The notes: generated from the sequence alone by a model not told the origin. A stretch of DNA of 64,000 nucleotides from Anaeromyxobacter oryzae (GCF_023169945.1 NZ_AP025591.1:4956481-5020480); one strand, 5' to 3'. Shown: positions 35,261 through 45,100, numbered from the stretch's first letter. Made by a program: numbers and translations.

Positions 35261-37315
35261 TCACGGTGACGGTGCCGCGGGCGGGCCGCTCTTCACGACG
35301 AGGCGCCCGACGAGCGCGAGCAGCCCCGAGACGGCGATCCCGAGCACGACCCAGAACGCGGTCCGCCCCGCCGCGCCCGGTGCGCGCCCGGCGAGCCTCG
35401 CCGGCGCGGGGCCGAGCGCCACCTCGCGCGCGGGCGCGGCGCGCAGGCGCGGCGCGAGCAGCGCGAGATCGTAGCGCGGCGGCGCCAGGTCCGGCGCGCC
35501 GTGCACGAGCGCCAGCTCCGGGCCGGGGTGGAAGAAGCGCAGCCGGTACGCCGGCACGAGCAGCCGCGCCGCCGCGAGGGGGAGGGGCGCGTTGTCGCCG
35601 TCGTCCACGGCGAGGACGAGGCGCTCGCCCTCGAGCGCCGGCAGGTCGAGCGCCAGCGGTGGCGCGGGCCGCGCGGGGTCGGCGTGCGCCCAGGTCGCGG
35701 ACGCGAGCAGCACCGGACGCCGCGGGCCATGGTCGGGTGGATCGGCGTAGACCCGCACGTCGCGGCGGAACACGCGCGCGCTGGTCTCCACGACGAGCCG
35801 CCCGGCCGGGAGCGAGGGCTCCGGCAGCGGCAGCGCGACCAGCCGCGTGCCGCTGCGGGCCAGCGCCTCGACGCCGCCCGCGGGCGCCGGCGGGCCGAGC
35901 GGCACCGCGAGCGGCGCGTCCCGGCGCTCGACCAGGTACGGCACCTGCCGCCCGTCCGGACCGACGAGCCGGACGTCCGCGAGCGTCGGGCTCCGCGCGA
36001 GGACCGCCGCGTCGAGCGCGACGGCGGCGAGGCCGGGCGGCGCCGCGGCGACGGTCCGGGAGAGCTGGAAGACACGGCGGTCCACCGCCGCGCCCGCGGC
36101 GACGCCGTCCGGCGGCGCGGCGGTCGCGGCGGCGCCGACCGAAGCCACGGGACCGAGCGGGGCGCCCACGTGCGCGGCAGCGGCTCGCATCCCGCCGAGC
36201 GCGGGCCGGAGCGCCTCGAGGTCGTAGCGCGGGGCGCGCAGGGCGGGGTCGCCGAGGCGCGCCTCGAGGGGCGCGCCGTCCGCGCTCTCGAAGACGATCG
36301 CCGGCGCGGGCGCCAGCTCGGCGGCGGCGGTCAGGGCGGCGAGCGGGGCGTTGTCGCCGTCGTCCACCGCCAGCTCGAGCTCGAGCTCCTCCGGTGCGCC
36401 GACCGGGATCGCGAGGTCGGCCGCGACGACGCCGTCGCGCTCCGATCGCACGAGGACGCCGGCGCCGAGCTCGACCGGCTCGAGCCGGGCGCCGGCGAGC
36501 CGCTGCTCGAGGACCCGGGCCGGCCTCCACACCCGCCCGGTCGCGGTGCCGACGACGATCGCGCGGACGGGCAGGTGCGGCCCGGGCAGGGTGAGGGCGT
36601 ACCGCGACGTCCCGGGCTCCCCGGCGCGCGGCTCGACCCGGAGCGGGACGCGAGGGCCCGCGGGCGCCGCGCCGTCCGCGAGCAGCGCGGCGGCGGATCG
36701 GAGCGGCGGGAGGCGGGGCGTGCGGCGGTCGTCGAGGACGACGCGGAGCCACCGGACCCGCGCCGGCGCGAACCGGAGCGTGTCGCGGACGAGCCGCTCC
36801 GCTGGAGCGCAGCCGTCGCGCCCTTCCGCCGCCAGCGCGTAGACGGTCTCGCCGTCGGCGAGCGTCGTCCAGCGCCGGCCGTCGGCGCTCCCCTCCACGC
36901 GGACGCGCTTCTGGAAGAGGAGACACGCGCCGCCCCAGCCGAGCCGGACGCCGGCGACGTCCCGGAGCTCGCCGAGGTCGGCCTCGTCACCGCTCTCCAC
37001 CTTCGTGCGGGGGATGGGCCGGACGGAGGCCGCCCGGACGAAGCGCGGCGCGGGATCCGGCGGCGGCACGAGGAGCCATGGCACCTCCCGCCCTGTGGCG
37101 TCCACCAGCCGGAGATCCGCGAGATCGCCCGCCGCGGACGCCGAGAGGAACGCGGCGGGGGCCTCGAGCCGCTGGAGCCCCGCGCCGGCCGGCAGCACCG
37201 CGAAGCGCGAGACGGCGCCTGCGGGCGCGCCGCCGGCGGCCGGCTCCGCGGCGCGCGCCACGGAGGCGAGCCCGAGGGCGGCGGCGAGGACTAGGGATGC
37301 GGTGGGGCGCGACAT
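35261..37315 (-). CDS. DUF3999 family periplasmic/membrane protein
   Basis: The product (684 aa) has a signal peptide (LVLAAALGLASVARAAEPAA) and a largely beta-strand periplasmic body. The body holds two related halves; VDDGDNAPL occurs twice, in ELAVDDGDNAPLAAL and VLAVDDGDNAPLPLA. One C-terminal membrane helix follows (AFWVVLGIAVSGLLALVGRL). This is the DUF3999 arrangement. Its ATG overlaps the TGA of the DUF2339 gene (TGATG at 37313-37317), so the two are coupled. They probably work together at the envelope. Confidence 0.85.
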   Translation of the reverse strand: MSRPTASLVLAAALGLASVARAAEPAAGGAPAGAVSRFAVLPAGAGLQRLEAPAAFLSASAAGDLADLRLVDATGREVPWLLVPPPDPAPRFVRAASVRPIPRTKVESGDEADLGELRDVAGVRLGWGGACLLFQKRVRVEGSADGRRWTTLADGETVYALAAEGRDGCAPAERLVRDTLRFAPARVRWLRVVLDDRRTPRLPPLRSAAALLADGAAPAGPRVPLRVEPRAGEPGTSRYALTLPGPHLPVRAIVVGTATGRVWRPARVLEQRLAGARLEPVELGAGVLVRSERDGVVAADLAIPVGAPEELELELAVDDGDNAPLAALTAAAELAPAPAIVFESADGAPLEARLGDPALRAPRYDLEALRPALGGMRAAAAHVGAPLGPVASVGAAATAAPPDGVAAGAAVDRRVFQLSRTVAAAPPGLAAVALDAAVLARSPTLADVRLVGPDGRQVPYLVERRDAPLAVPLGPPAPAGGVEALARSGTRLVALPLPEPSLPAGRLVVETSARVFRRDVRVYADPPDHGPRRPVLLASATWAHADPARPAPPLALDLPALEGERLVLAVDDGDNAPLPLAAARLLVPAYRLRFFHPGPELALVHGAPDLAPPRYDLALLAPRLRAAPAREVALGPAPARLAGRAPGAAGRTAFWVVLGIAVSGLLALVGRLVVKSGPPAAPSP

Positions 37316-40300
37316 CAGGTGGCCTCCCGTCCGGGCGGCGCGTCGGGCGCGCGGAGGACGAACCGCTGCAGGACCACGGCGACGGCGGCGAGGCTCGCCG
37401 CGAGCCCCACGAACGACGCGACGCGGTACAGGCCGTCGAGGCGCGCGAGGTCGTGCAGGAACGCCTTCAGCACGGTGGCCGCGAGGAGCCCGATGGACGC
37501 GACGCGCGTGCCCCGGCTGCGGAGCGCGACGCCCGCCGCGAGCACGCCCATGGCGAACAGCGCCCACGCGATGGTGTAGGTCAGGTCCGGCGCGAGCCCC
37601 GCGGAGAACCGGAACGCGATCCGCCCACCCTCGGACCAGAAGTCGGCGATCTCGATGTTCACGAGCACGAAGAGGAGCACCCCGCCGGCGGCGCCGAGGA
37701 GCGGCGCGAGCGGCGGGGTCCCGGGCGCGAGGCGCGCGCGGCCCGGCGCGAGGAGGCGCGCGCCCGCGAAGTGGGCCGCCGCGGCCAGCAGGTACGCGTA
37801 CAGGTACCAGTTCCAGATCGGGGTCGCGCTCCTCGGGTGGTACGCGAAGACGGACGGGTTGAGCGCGAGGCGGACGAACACCGCGGCGAACAGCGCGGTG
37901 CTCCAGGCGAGGAGGCCGCGGTGCGGGATCCGGCGCCAGAGCGCGGCGAGCGCCGCGGCCTGCAGCGCCCAGCCGACGGTGATCCACTGCTTCTCGAGCT
38001 GGAGCGGGATCGCCACCGTGACGAGGGCGAGGATGGCGCCCGCCACCGCGGCGAGCCGGCCGGCGTCGCGCGTCGCCGCCGGCTCGAGCCGGACGAGCAG
38101 GACGAGGTGCGGCACGAGGAGCAGCGCGAGCGCGACGGGGAGCAGGCCGATCCCCGGCGCGGCGCCGAGCTCGAGCAGCGCCGGGCGCAGGACGAGGAAC
38201 GCGAGGGCGCTGGAGGCGATCGCGCCCGCGAACGGGAGCCGCTCGCCGGGCGCGCGGCGCGCCCGCACGAGCGCGTAACCGGCGCAGAGGAGGTGGAGCG
38301 GCACCGCGAGCCAGAGCCGCGCGGCGGGATCGGCGCCATCGAGCGCGAGGGGCGCGAGCGCGACCGCCGTCGACGCCGAGATCGCGAGGCTTCCGGCCGG
38401 GGCCCGCCAGGCGACGAGGAGGAGCCCGAGGACGAGGGCGGCGTGGGCGGGGACGAGGACGGCGAGTGGGAGGCCGGCGCCGAGCGTCGCGAGGTAGAGC
38501 ACGACCTGCGCGCCGTGGAGCGCCGCTGCCGCGCCGAGGACGAAGGGACCGGGGCGGCCGCGCGGCTCGGCCCCGGTGCGCTGCGCGGCGAGGAAGCCGC
38601 CGCTCCCGAGCGCGGCGAGCGCGAGGGCGGCCGCCGCGCCCGCGCCGGCGACGCCGGGCTCCGCGCCGAGGGCGACCTCGAAGCCGCCGAGGACGGCGAC
38701 GGACGCGACGGCGGCGCCGAGCAGGAGGTCGCCGCGCCCGGCGCGGAGGGCCGCCGCGAGGAAGGCCAGGTCGAGCGCCCCGAGGACCGCGAGCCACGCC
38801 CCCGGTGGCAGCGCGAGCTCCGCCCGGAGGACCACGACGAGGAGGAACACGTGCCCGGCGAGCCCCAGGAACGGGCCCGCCCGGAACGCGCGCGCGGCGT
38901 CGCCCTCCGGGACGCCCGGCGCGGCGAGCAGGGCGCCCGCGAGGGCGACGAGCGCGAGCGCCCCGGCCGCGAGCACCGCCGGGAGCGTCACCGCGGCCGC
39001 GAGCGCCTGCACCCACCAGAGCGCGAGCGCGACCAGGCCGAGGAGGACGCCGCCGAGCGCGAGGAGCGGCGTTCGCCCGAGCGCCGCCTCCCGGAACAGC
39101 GCCGCCTGGAACGCGGCGGCGAGGACGACGAGCCCCGCGAGCGCGCCGAGGCCGGCGGTCGCGACCGGGGTCCCGCCGAGGAACACGAGCAGGCCGGTGC
39201 AGGCGAGGAGGAGCGGTCCGGCCGCGGCGCCCTGGAGCGGCCGCCCGAGCCGCTCGGCGACGAGGGGCACCGCGAGGAAGAGCGCGCCCGTCGCGGCGTA
39301 CGCGAGGAGCGTCGCGAGCAGCGTGGACGGCGCGAGGTGGAACGTCGACCAGGCGGCCTCCGCGGCGAGGGCGAGCGCGGCCGCGGCGAGGTGCACGCGG
39401 GCGTCGCGGCGGACGATCGCGTACGCGGCGCACGCGGCGGTGAGGGCGAGCAGCGGGAGGAGGAAGGCCGCCGGGGACGGGGCCGGCAGCCGCACCGCGA
39501 CGACGGGGAAGGCGGCGAGCACGAGCGGCGCCGCGAGCGCGCCGAGGCGGCCCTCGTCGCGGAGATCGCGGCCGAGCCGCGCCGCGGCGAGCGGCGCGCC
39601 GAGGTACAGCAGCACGAAGGCGGCGAGGAAGAGCGCGAGCCCCGGCCACGCGTCCGCCTGGAACGAGCGCGCCAGGAACGCCGCGAGCGTCACCAGCACC
39701 GCTCCGGCACCGGCGAGGTGGAGCCAGCGGGGACCCTGCCACGTCGCGACCGCGGACAGCCCGAGCGCGACCACGGCGAGGAAGCCGAGCAGGAGCGGCC
39801 AGCGGTCCCCGAAGCTCCCGCTCGCGGCGATCCAGAGCGCGAACACCGCAGGCGGGACGGCGCCCGCGATCGCCGTGAAGCGCTCGAGCGGCGGCGTCGC
39901 GGCGCCGGCTTCGCGGCGGCGCGCGAGCGCGAGCCCCGCGAACCCGACGACCGGGAACACGAGGAAGATGCCCACCGCGAGCGGCAGCTGCGCCGCGTCG
40001 AGGAACCTCGCCACCCAGCCGGCCTGGTACACGGCGGTGAAGAGCAGCGAGGCCGCGGAGAGCAGTGGCCACCGCTTGCGGTGCGCGACCCACGAGAGGC
40101 CCACGTTCAGCAGCAGCAGGTAGGAGAAGAGGCCGATGGGCCGGTTCTCGCCGGTGGAGAGCAGGAACGGGGTCGCGAACCCGCCGACGAGCCCGAGGAG
40201 CGCCACCACGAGCGCGTCGCGCCGGATGGAGAGGAGGACCGCGACGGCGGCGACGAGGGCGAGGAGGCCGAAAGTGGGCAGCGCAGGGACGAGGCCCCAC

Positions 40301-41052
40301 AGCGCGTGGGCCGCGTAGAAGGTCGAGAAGAGGGTCGCGATGCCGCCCGCGGCGAGCGCCTGGGCCGTGACGCGGTACCGCTGCGCGCGTCGCGTCTCGC
40401 CGCCGACGAGGAGCGCGATCCCGGCGGCGACTCCGATCGCGAGCCGGACCGGCGCGGTGACCCAGCCGTGGTCGACGGAGTAGCGGGCGAAGGACACGGC
40501 CGCGACGACGATGGCGACGCCAGCGAGCCACGAGTACAGCTTCACGCCGACGAGCCGCTCCCAGTCGACGCGGAGGGCGAGCGTGAAGCGCGGCGGCCGG
40601 GGCGGAGGCGGCGACGCCGATGGCGGGAGGGGCGGGAGCGGGGGAGGGAGGTCGGCGCCGGTCGGAGACGCGCTCGGCGTCGGGGTCGCGCTCGGCGTGG
40701 AGGTTGGGGTCGCGGTCGCGGTCGCGGTTGGGGTCGCGGTCGCGGTTGGGGTCGCGGTCGCGGTCGGAGTCGGGGTCGTGATCGAGGTCTCGAAGATGAC
40801 CTCCCTCTCCCCCCGCTCCAGCGGGGGGAGAGGGCCGGGGTGAGGGGGGCCGCCCGCGATCACGGTCGCGTTCGTGGTCCCGGCGCCGCCGGCAGTCACG
40901 CTCGCGCCGACCGCCCGCGCCGTCTCGAGCTCCCGCACGCGCCTCGCGAGCGTCGCGAGCTTCTCCTCGAGCTCTCGCTCGCGCCGCTTCCGCTGTGCGA
41001 AGCCGATCGCGATCCAGGCCGCGAGCCCGCAGAAGAGCAGGAATCCCCACAT
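37315..41052 (-). CDS. DUF2339 family giant polytopic membrane protein
   Basis: The product (1245 aa) opens with a membrane helix (WGFLLFCGLAAWIAIGFA) and a coiled-coil-like EKLATLARRVRELETA segment. A low-complexity linker (about 55-150) follows, then well over 20 hydrophobic helices from VGVKLYSWLAGVAIVVAAVS onwards, typical of DUF2339. The linker holds a repeat-derived peptide (PPHPGPLPPLERGERE, about residues 68-84) and a Thr-Pro/Thr-Ala tandem stretch (about 92-125). It is followed by DUF3999, a frequent partner. The function is unknown; an envelope or transport role is likely. Confidence 0.87.
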   Translation of the reverse strand: MWGFLLFCGLAAWIAIGFAQRKRRERELEEKLATLARRVRELETARAVGASVTAGGAGTTNATVIAGGPPHPGPLPPLERGEREVIFETSITTPTPTATATPTATATPTATATATPTSTPSATPTPSASPTGADLPPPLPPLPPSASPPPPRPPRFTLALRVDWERLVGVKLYSWLAGVAIVVAAVSFARYSVDHGWVTAPVRLAIGVAAGIALLVGGETRRAQRYRVTAQALAAGGIATLFSTFYAAHALWGLVPALPTFGLLALVAAVAVLLSIRRDALVVALLGLVGGFATPFLLSTGENRPIGLFSYLLLLNVGLSWVAHRKRWPLLSAASLLFTAVYQAGWVARFLDAAQLPLAVGIFLVFPVVGFAGLALARRREAGAATPPLERFTAIAGAVPPAVFALWIAASGSFGDRWPLLLGFLAVVALGLSAVATWQGPRWLHLAGAGAVLVTLAAFLARSFQADAWPGLALFLAAFVLLYLGAPLAAARLGRDLRDEGRLGALAAPLVLAAFPVVAVRLPAPSPAAFLLPLLALTAACAAYAIVRRDARVHLAAAALALAAEAAWSTFHLAPSTLLATLLAYAATGALFLAVPLVAERLGRPLQGAAAGPLLLACTGLLVFLGGTPVATAGLGALAGLVVLAAAFQAALFREAALGRTPLLALGGVLLGLVALALWWVQALAAAVTLPAVLAAGALALVALAGALLAAPGVPEGDAARAFRAGPFLGLAGHVFLLVVVLRAELALPPGAWLAVLGALDLAFLAAALRAGRGDLLLGAAVASVAVLGGFEVALGAEPGVAGAGAAAALALAALGSGGFLAAQRTGAEPRGRPGPFVLGAAAALHGAQVVLYLATLGAGLPLAVLVPAHAALVLGLLLVAWRAPAGSLAISASTAVALAPLALDGADPAARLWLAVPLHLLCAGYALVRARRAPGERLPFAGAIASSALAFLVLRPALLELGAAPGIGLLPVALALLLVPHLVLLVRLEPAATRDAGRLAAVAGAILALVTVAIPLQLEKQWITVGWALQAAALAALWRRIPHRGLLAWSTALFAAVFVRLALNPSVFAYHPRSATPIWNWYLYAYLLAAAAHFAGARLLAPGRARLAPGTPPLAPLLGAAGGVLLFVLVNIEIADFWSEGGRIAFRFSAGLAPDLTYTIAWALFAMGVLAAGVALRSRGTRVASIGLLAATVLKAFLHDLARLDGLYRVASFVGLAASLAAVAVVLQRFVLRAPDAPPGREAT
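40703..40762. repeat. 18-bp tandem repeat in the DUF2339 linker
   Basis: The unit GTTGGGGTCGCGGTCGCG occurs three times, at 40703-40720, 40727-40744 and 40745-40762, with an extra GTCGCG between the first two. Read on the minus strand it encodes a Thr-Pro/Thr-Ala spacer. The unit length is a multiple of three, so copy-number change would alter linker length without shifting frame. Confidence 0.7.
40803..40834. repeat. Palindromic repeat inserted in the DUF2339 coding region
   Basis: Perfect 15-bp arms CCCTCTCCCCCCGCT (40803-40817) and AGCGGGGGGAGAGGG (40820-40834) flank a 2-base loop. The same element with 13-bp arms follows the pyruvate carboxylase gene at 50216-50245. Here it is translated on the minus strand as PGPLPPLERGE within the linker. 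Confidence 0.72.
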
Positions 41053-41170
41053 GTTCCCCTCCCGAATCCCGGGGCGAGCATACCCCGAAGCAGCGAGCGC
41101 GGCGGGGAGTGCTTCCTTCCTGCAGGGAGAAGGCGAGGGGGGCGCGCCCGGACGGCGCGCCGCCTCCTGC

Positions 41171-44100
41171 TCAGAACTGGATCGCGCGCGCCGCCGCCGC
41201 CTGCGCCCTGAAGCGCTCGAGCCAGCCGTCGCCGGTGATCTTCTCGGCCATCGCGATCGCGAGGTGCTTCGGCACGACGCCCATCGCGGCGTTGCGCCCG
41301 AGGCCCTGGACGCACGACGGGCAGTTCGTGAGGACCGTGGCGCCGCGCGGCCGGGCGTGGAGCGCCTCCCCGAGCGCCTCGCGCTTCCGGTGCAGCATCG
41401 CGTCGGTGATGTCCGGGCGCGAGAGCGAAAGGGTCCCCGCGTCCGAGCAGCAGTGCGGGACCGTCTCGACCTTCCCGAACCCGCCGAGCTTCACCAGCAC
41501 GTCCTGCGCCTTGCCCTGGAGCGAGTCGTGGCAGGGCGGGTGGTAGAGGTATTGCCACTCTTCCCGCCGTTCACCCGGAGCGTAGGGCCCGCCCCGCGGG
41601 CCCGGAGTCGAAGGGTCGAGCTTCAGCCCACGCTCGACCGCGTACGCCGCGACGTCGACGATCCGGCCGCCGAAGAGCTTGCCGGCCTCCATCACGTCGA
41701 GCCCCTCGCGGCAGGTGCCGCAGGTGACGACGCAGCCGTCGAACGAGAGGTAGCTGAACATCTCGCGGATCTGGCTGAAGAGGATGGTGTCGCGGAGGAC
41801 CGTCTGCGAGTACATCTCGGTCTTCGCGTTCGCGTGCGCGGGGAACCCGCAGCAGAGGAACGGCGGCGGCAGGACGACGCGCGTGCCGAGCTCGAGCAGC
41901 ACGTGGATCGTCGCCATCGAGATGTGCGACTGGAGCCGCTCCGAGCCGCAGCCCGGGAAGTAGAAGACCGAGCGCGCCGCCTCCGCTTGCGGCTCGAACA
42001 CGAGCACCTGGTCCGGCTCGCAGGCGGGGAGCACGTCGCGGAGCGTCTCCGCGGGCACCGGCGGGGTCGGCGACCGGAGCATCTGGAGCGCGTACGACCG
42101 CGGCTTGCCGTCGGCGGGCTGGAGCGGCGCCGCGACGTCGCAGCCGGTGCGCTGGAGCGCGCCGCCGATGCGGACGACGGTGTTGCGGAAGAGCTTGTTG
42201 TAGGTCGGCGAGCGGCTGTCGAGGTAGCCGAGGATCGCGCCCGTCGCCGCCGTCGTCCGCTTGTAGCCCCAGCTCGCGAGGATCTCGCGCTCCAGCACCG
42301 AGACCTCGCCGGAGTCGATGTCCACCGGGCACGGCTTCACGCACTTGTGGCAGATCGTGCAGTGATCGGCGACCTCCTCGAGCCACCGGAGCAGCTCGAA
42401 CGTGGTCGTCCGCTCGCGCTGCGCGTCGTAGAGCAGCGCCTCGATGAGCGCGCCGATCGCGAGGTTCTTGTTCCGCGGGTGGAAGAACATCCCGCGGGCC
42501 GGGTGGTAGACGCAGCAGTCCGGCTTGCACTTGCCGCAGCGCACGCAGTGCGCGATCGACTTCGCGAGCTCCTCGAGCTGGCCGTGCTGGAGGATGCGCG
42601 CCTCGAGCTCGAGGAGGTTGAACGACGGCGTGAAGACGCGGTCGAGGACGTCGACGTCCTCGAGCTTCCCCGGGTTCATGAGACCGGCCGGGTCCACCTC
42701 GCGCCGGTGCGCGGACAGCTCCGCGATGCGCTCCGGCTCGAGGTACTTGAGCTTGGTGACGCCGATGCCGTGCTCGCCGGAGACGACGCCGCCGAGCTCG
42801 ATCACCTTCGCCATCACGACGTCGATGACGTGCTCGGTCCGCTTCAGCATCTCGCGGTCGTTGGACAGGACCGGCACGTTCACGTGCACGTTCCCGTCGC
42901 CCGCGTGCATGTGCGTCGCGAGGACGATGAGCCGGTCGCGCACGTGCTTGTGCGCGGCGTCGAGCGCCTTCACCAGGTCCGGGTAGCCGCGGACGCGCTG
43001 CCCGAGATCGGCGCGGAACTCGCCGAGCACAGCGAGCGACCGGAGCTCCTTCGGGCCGGCGTTCGCGATGGCGTCCCGCGCCCGCGCGCACCGCTCGAGC
43101 GCCGCCGGGATCTTCGCGGCGAGCCACTCGGGGTCGTCCTTCGGCGGCGTCGCGGCGCGGAGGATCTCCTCCGCCCCATCGACGAACCGGCCCTGCGCGT
43201 GCCGCTCCTCGGCGCCGTTCATCTCGTCGAGGAAGCGCGCGAACGGCGCGAGCTGGTCGAGGGGGAGGACGATGTCCTCGTTCATCTTGAAGGCGTTCGT
43301 GCGCCGGGCGATGGCGCCGAGCTTCTTGCGGTCCGCCCAGAACCGCTTCCCCTCCGCGGCGTCGCGCGCCTCGAAGAGCTCCGTGTTCGGGTGCGCCTCG
43401 AGGACGTGCCGGATCTTCTCGACCCCGCGCTGCGCCTGCTCGGGCGTGTGCCCCACGACGTCGACCAGGAGCACCGCGCGCGGCGTCTCGGCGCGGGCGG
43501 CCTTCACCTTGTAGTCGATGGCGCGGACGTACTCGTCGTCGAAGTGCTCGAGCGCGGTGAGCGCGTCCTCGCCGCCGTTCGGGAACGGGAACGCGCGGGC
43601 GAGCGCGAGGATCACGTGGCTCGCCTCGTCGAAGTCCGGGCCGAAGAACTCGAGGCAGAGGGTCCGCTTCGCCTCGTACTCCGGGTAGAGGATGAACTCG
43701 GCCGAGGTGATGACGCCGTCCGTGCCCTCCTTCTGCAGCCCGGGGACGCCGCCCAGCGCCTTGTTGGTGATGTCCTTCCAGAGCCCCTTCTTGCGGACCT
43801 CGGATCCGCGGAGCGCGATCGTCTTCACGACGGCGCCGTGGTCGTCGCGGACCTCGAAGGTGACGGTGTCCTCCGGGAGGATCTTCCGGAGGGCGTGATC
43901 GGTCCGGGCGACGGTCCAGCCGTTCCCGGACGGCATCGCCATCCGCCAGGAGACGAGGTTGTCGATGCAGGTGCCCCACTGCACGCAATCCTTGCCGCCG
44001 GCGTTCTCGGCGATGTTCCCGCCGATGGTGCACGCCCACGCGCTCGTCGGGTCCGTCGCGAAGACGAGGCCGCGCTCCGCCGCGTGCTCCATCGCCCTCT

Positions 44101-44854
44101 CGGTGACGACGCCGGCCTCGAGGTCGAGCACCTGCGCCCGCGCCTCGCGGCCGTCGGGCAGCCGGAAGCTCCGCTCCGAGACGCTGCGGATCCGGTTCAG
44201 CTTCTCGGTGTTCACGACCACGCAGTCCGGCCGGAGCGGGACCGCCCCGCCCGTCAGCCCGGTGCCCGCGCCGCGCGGGATCGCCTTGAGGCCGAGGCGG
44301 GCGATTCCGGCGAGCACCGGCGCGACCTGCGCCTCGTCGTCCGGCATCACGACCGCGACGGGCAGGTGGAGGCGCCAGTCGGTCGCGTCCGTCGCGTGGG
44401 ACACCAGCGTGAACGGATCGAAGAGGACCGCGTCCTTGCCCACGACGGGCGCGAGCTCGCGCACGATCCGCCGCCTGAGGTCGGGCGCCCCGTCCACCTC
44501 GCTCCGGAACGCGGCGAGGAGCGCGCGGCACTCGGCGAGGATCTCGAGGACGCGCGGCTCGCCGTTCGCGTTCCGCTCGACCGTCCCGAGGTCCTTCTCG
44601 ATGTTCTCGAGCAGCCGCCGCCGCCGCGCCGCCGACTCGACCAGCTCCTGGTAGAGGAACGGGTTCCGCCGGTGGATCAGGATCTCGCCGAAGAACCGCG
44701 AGAGCAGCCGTGCGCTGCGGCCGGTGACGCGCCGCGCCCGGAGCTCCTCGAGCTTCTGCCACGTGGAGGGACCGAGGAGCTGGGAGATGGCCTGCCGGTC
44801 GTCGGCCGAAGTGTAGTTGAACGGGATCTCGCGGGGGGTCTCGGTGGCGCTCAT
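41171..44854 (-). CDS. FAD-linked oxidase / Fe-S / CCG-domain dehydrogenase (D-lactate or glycolate type)
   Basis: The product (1227 aa) is a large modular respiratory dehydrogenase. An N-terminal DUF3683-like region (about 1-130) precedes a VAO-type FAD domain with PRGAGTGLTGGAVPLRP (about 190). The FAD-oxidase C-terminal domain ends near VSGEHGIGVTKLKYL. Two 4Fe-4S ferredoxin motifs follow, CVRCGKCKPDC (~770) and CTICHKCVKPCPV (~835), then two CCG-type domains (YFPGCGSERL, FLCCGFPAHA; HPPCHDSL, HCCSDAGTLS). It would oxidise a 2-hydroxy acid and pass electrons to quinone. It fuses parts that are often separate subunits (GlcD/GlcF or LldE-like). Confidence 0.88.
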   Translation of the reverse strand: MSATETPREIPFNYTSADDRQAISQLLGPSTWQKLEELRARRVTGRSARLLSRFFGEILIHRRNPFLYQELVESAARRRRLLENIEKDLGTVERNANGEPRVLEILAECRALLAAFRSEVDGAPDLRRRIVRELAPVVGKDAVLFDPFTLVSHATDATDWRLHLPVAVVMPDDEAQVAPVLAGIARLGLKAIPRGAGTGLTGGAVPLRPDCVVVNTEKLNRIRSVSERSFRLPDGREARAQVLDLEAGVVTERAMEHAAERGLVFATDPTSAWACTIGGNIAENAGGKDCVQWGTCIDNLVSWRMAMPSGNGWTVARTDHALRKILPEDTVTFEVRDDHGAVVKTIALRGSEVRKKGLWKDITNKALGGVPGLQKEGTDGVITSAEFILYPEYEAKRTLCLEFFGPDFDEASHVILALARAFPFPNGGEDALTALEHFDDEYVRAIDYKVKAARAETPRAVLLVDVVGHTPEQAQRGVEKIRHVLEAHPNTELFEARDAAEGKRFWADRKKLGAIARRTNAFKMNEDIVLPLDQLAPFARFLDEMNGAEERHAQGRFVDGAEEILRAATPPKDDPEWLAAKIPAALERCARARDAIANAGPKELRSLAVLGEFRADLGQRVRGYPDLVKALDAAHKHVRDRLIVLATHMHAGDGNVHVNVPVLSNDREMLKRTEHVIDVVMAKVIELGGVVSGEHGIGVTKLKYLEPERIAELSAHRREVDPAGLMNPGKLEDVDVLDRVFTPSFNLLELEARILQHGQLEELAKSIAHCVRCGKCKPDCCVYHPARGMFFHPRNKNLAIGALIEALLYDAQRERTTTFELLRWLEEVADHCTICHKCVKPCPVDIDSGEVSVLEREILASWGYKRTTAATGAILGYLDSRSPTYNKLFRNTVVRIGGALQRTGCDVAAPLQPADGKPRSYALQMLRSPTPPVPAETLRDVLPACEPDQVLVFEPQAEAARSVFYFPGCGSERLQSHISMATIHVLLELGTRVVLPPPFLCCGFPAHANAKTEMYSQTVLRDTILFSQIREMFSYLSFDGCVVTCGTCREGLDVMEAGKLFGGRIVDVAAYAVERGLKLDPSTPGPRGGPYAPGERREEWQYLYHPPCHDSLQGKAQDVLVKLGGFGKVETVPHCCSDAGTLSLSRPDITDAMLHRKREALGEALHARPRGATVLTNCPSCVQGLGRNAAMGVVPKHLAIAMAEKITGDGWLERFRAQAAAARAIQF

Positions 44855-45100
44855 CGCGGTGTTCTCAGGGGGGCCGGCGCATGTGGACCGGAGCGGCCGA
44901 AGATAGCAGCTTTCGTGCCCGCAGTCGCTCCAGGGGGGCCATGAAAATCGCGGGGTTGGGACACCGACGCGCGGGAGGGGGCGGCATAGTTTGCGCCCCG
45001 TTGCGCGGGTCCGCGCAGAGGCGGTCGCGGAGACTCGGGACTTCCCCAGGGAGGCCCCTCAAGGGATGCTCCGCCGCTCGGGGGAGGGAAGGGACCGGCG

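Noticed and set aside
40600..40870. CRISPR-like array in the repeated tract
   Set aside because: The 18-bp units are directly adjacent, without unique spacers, and lie in a coding frame.
37078..41211. A very long plus-strand open frame (about 1377 codons) opposite the DUF2339/DUF3999 genes
   Set aside because: It is Arg/Glu/Gly-rich, low in complexity and without domains; the antisense frame of a high-GC membrane gene stays open by codon bias. The minus-strand genes have signal peptides and membrane helices.
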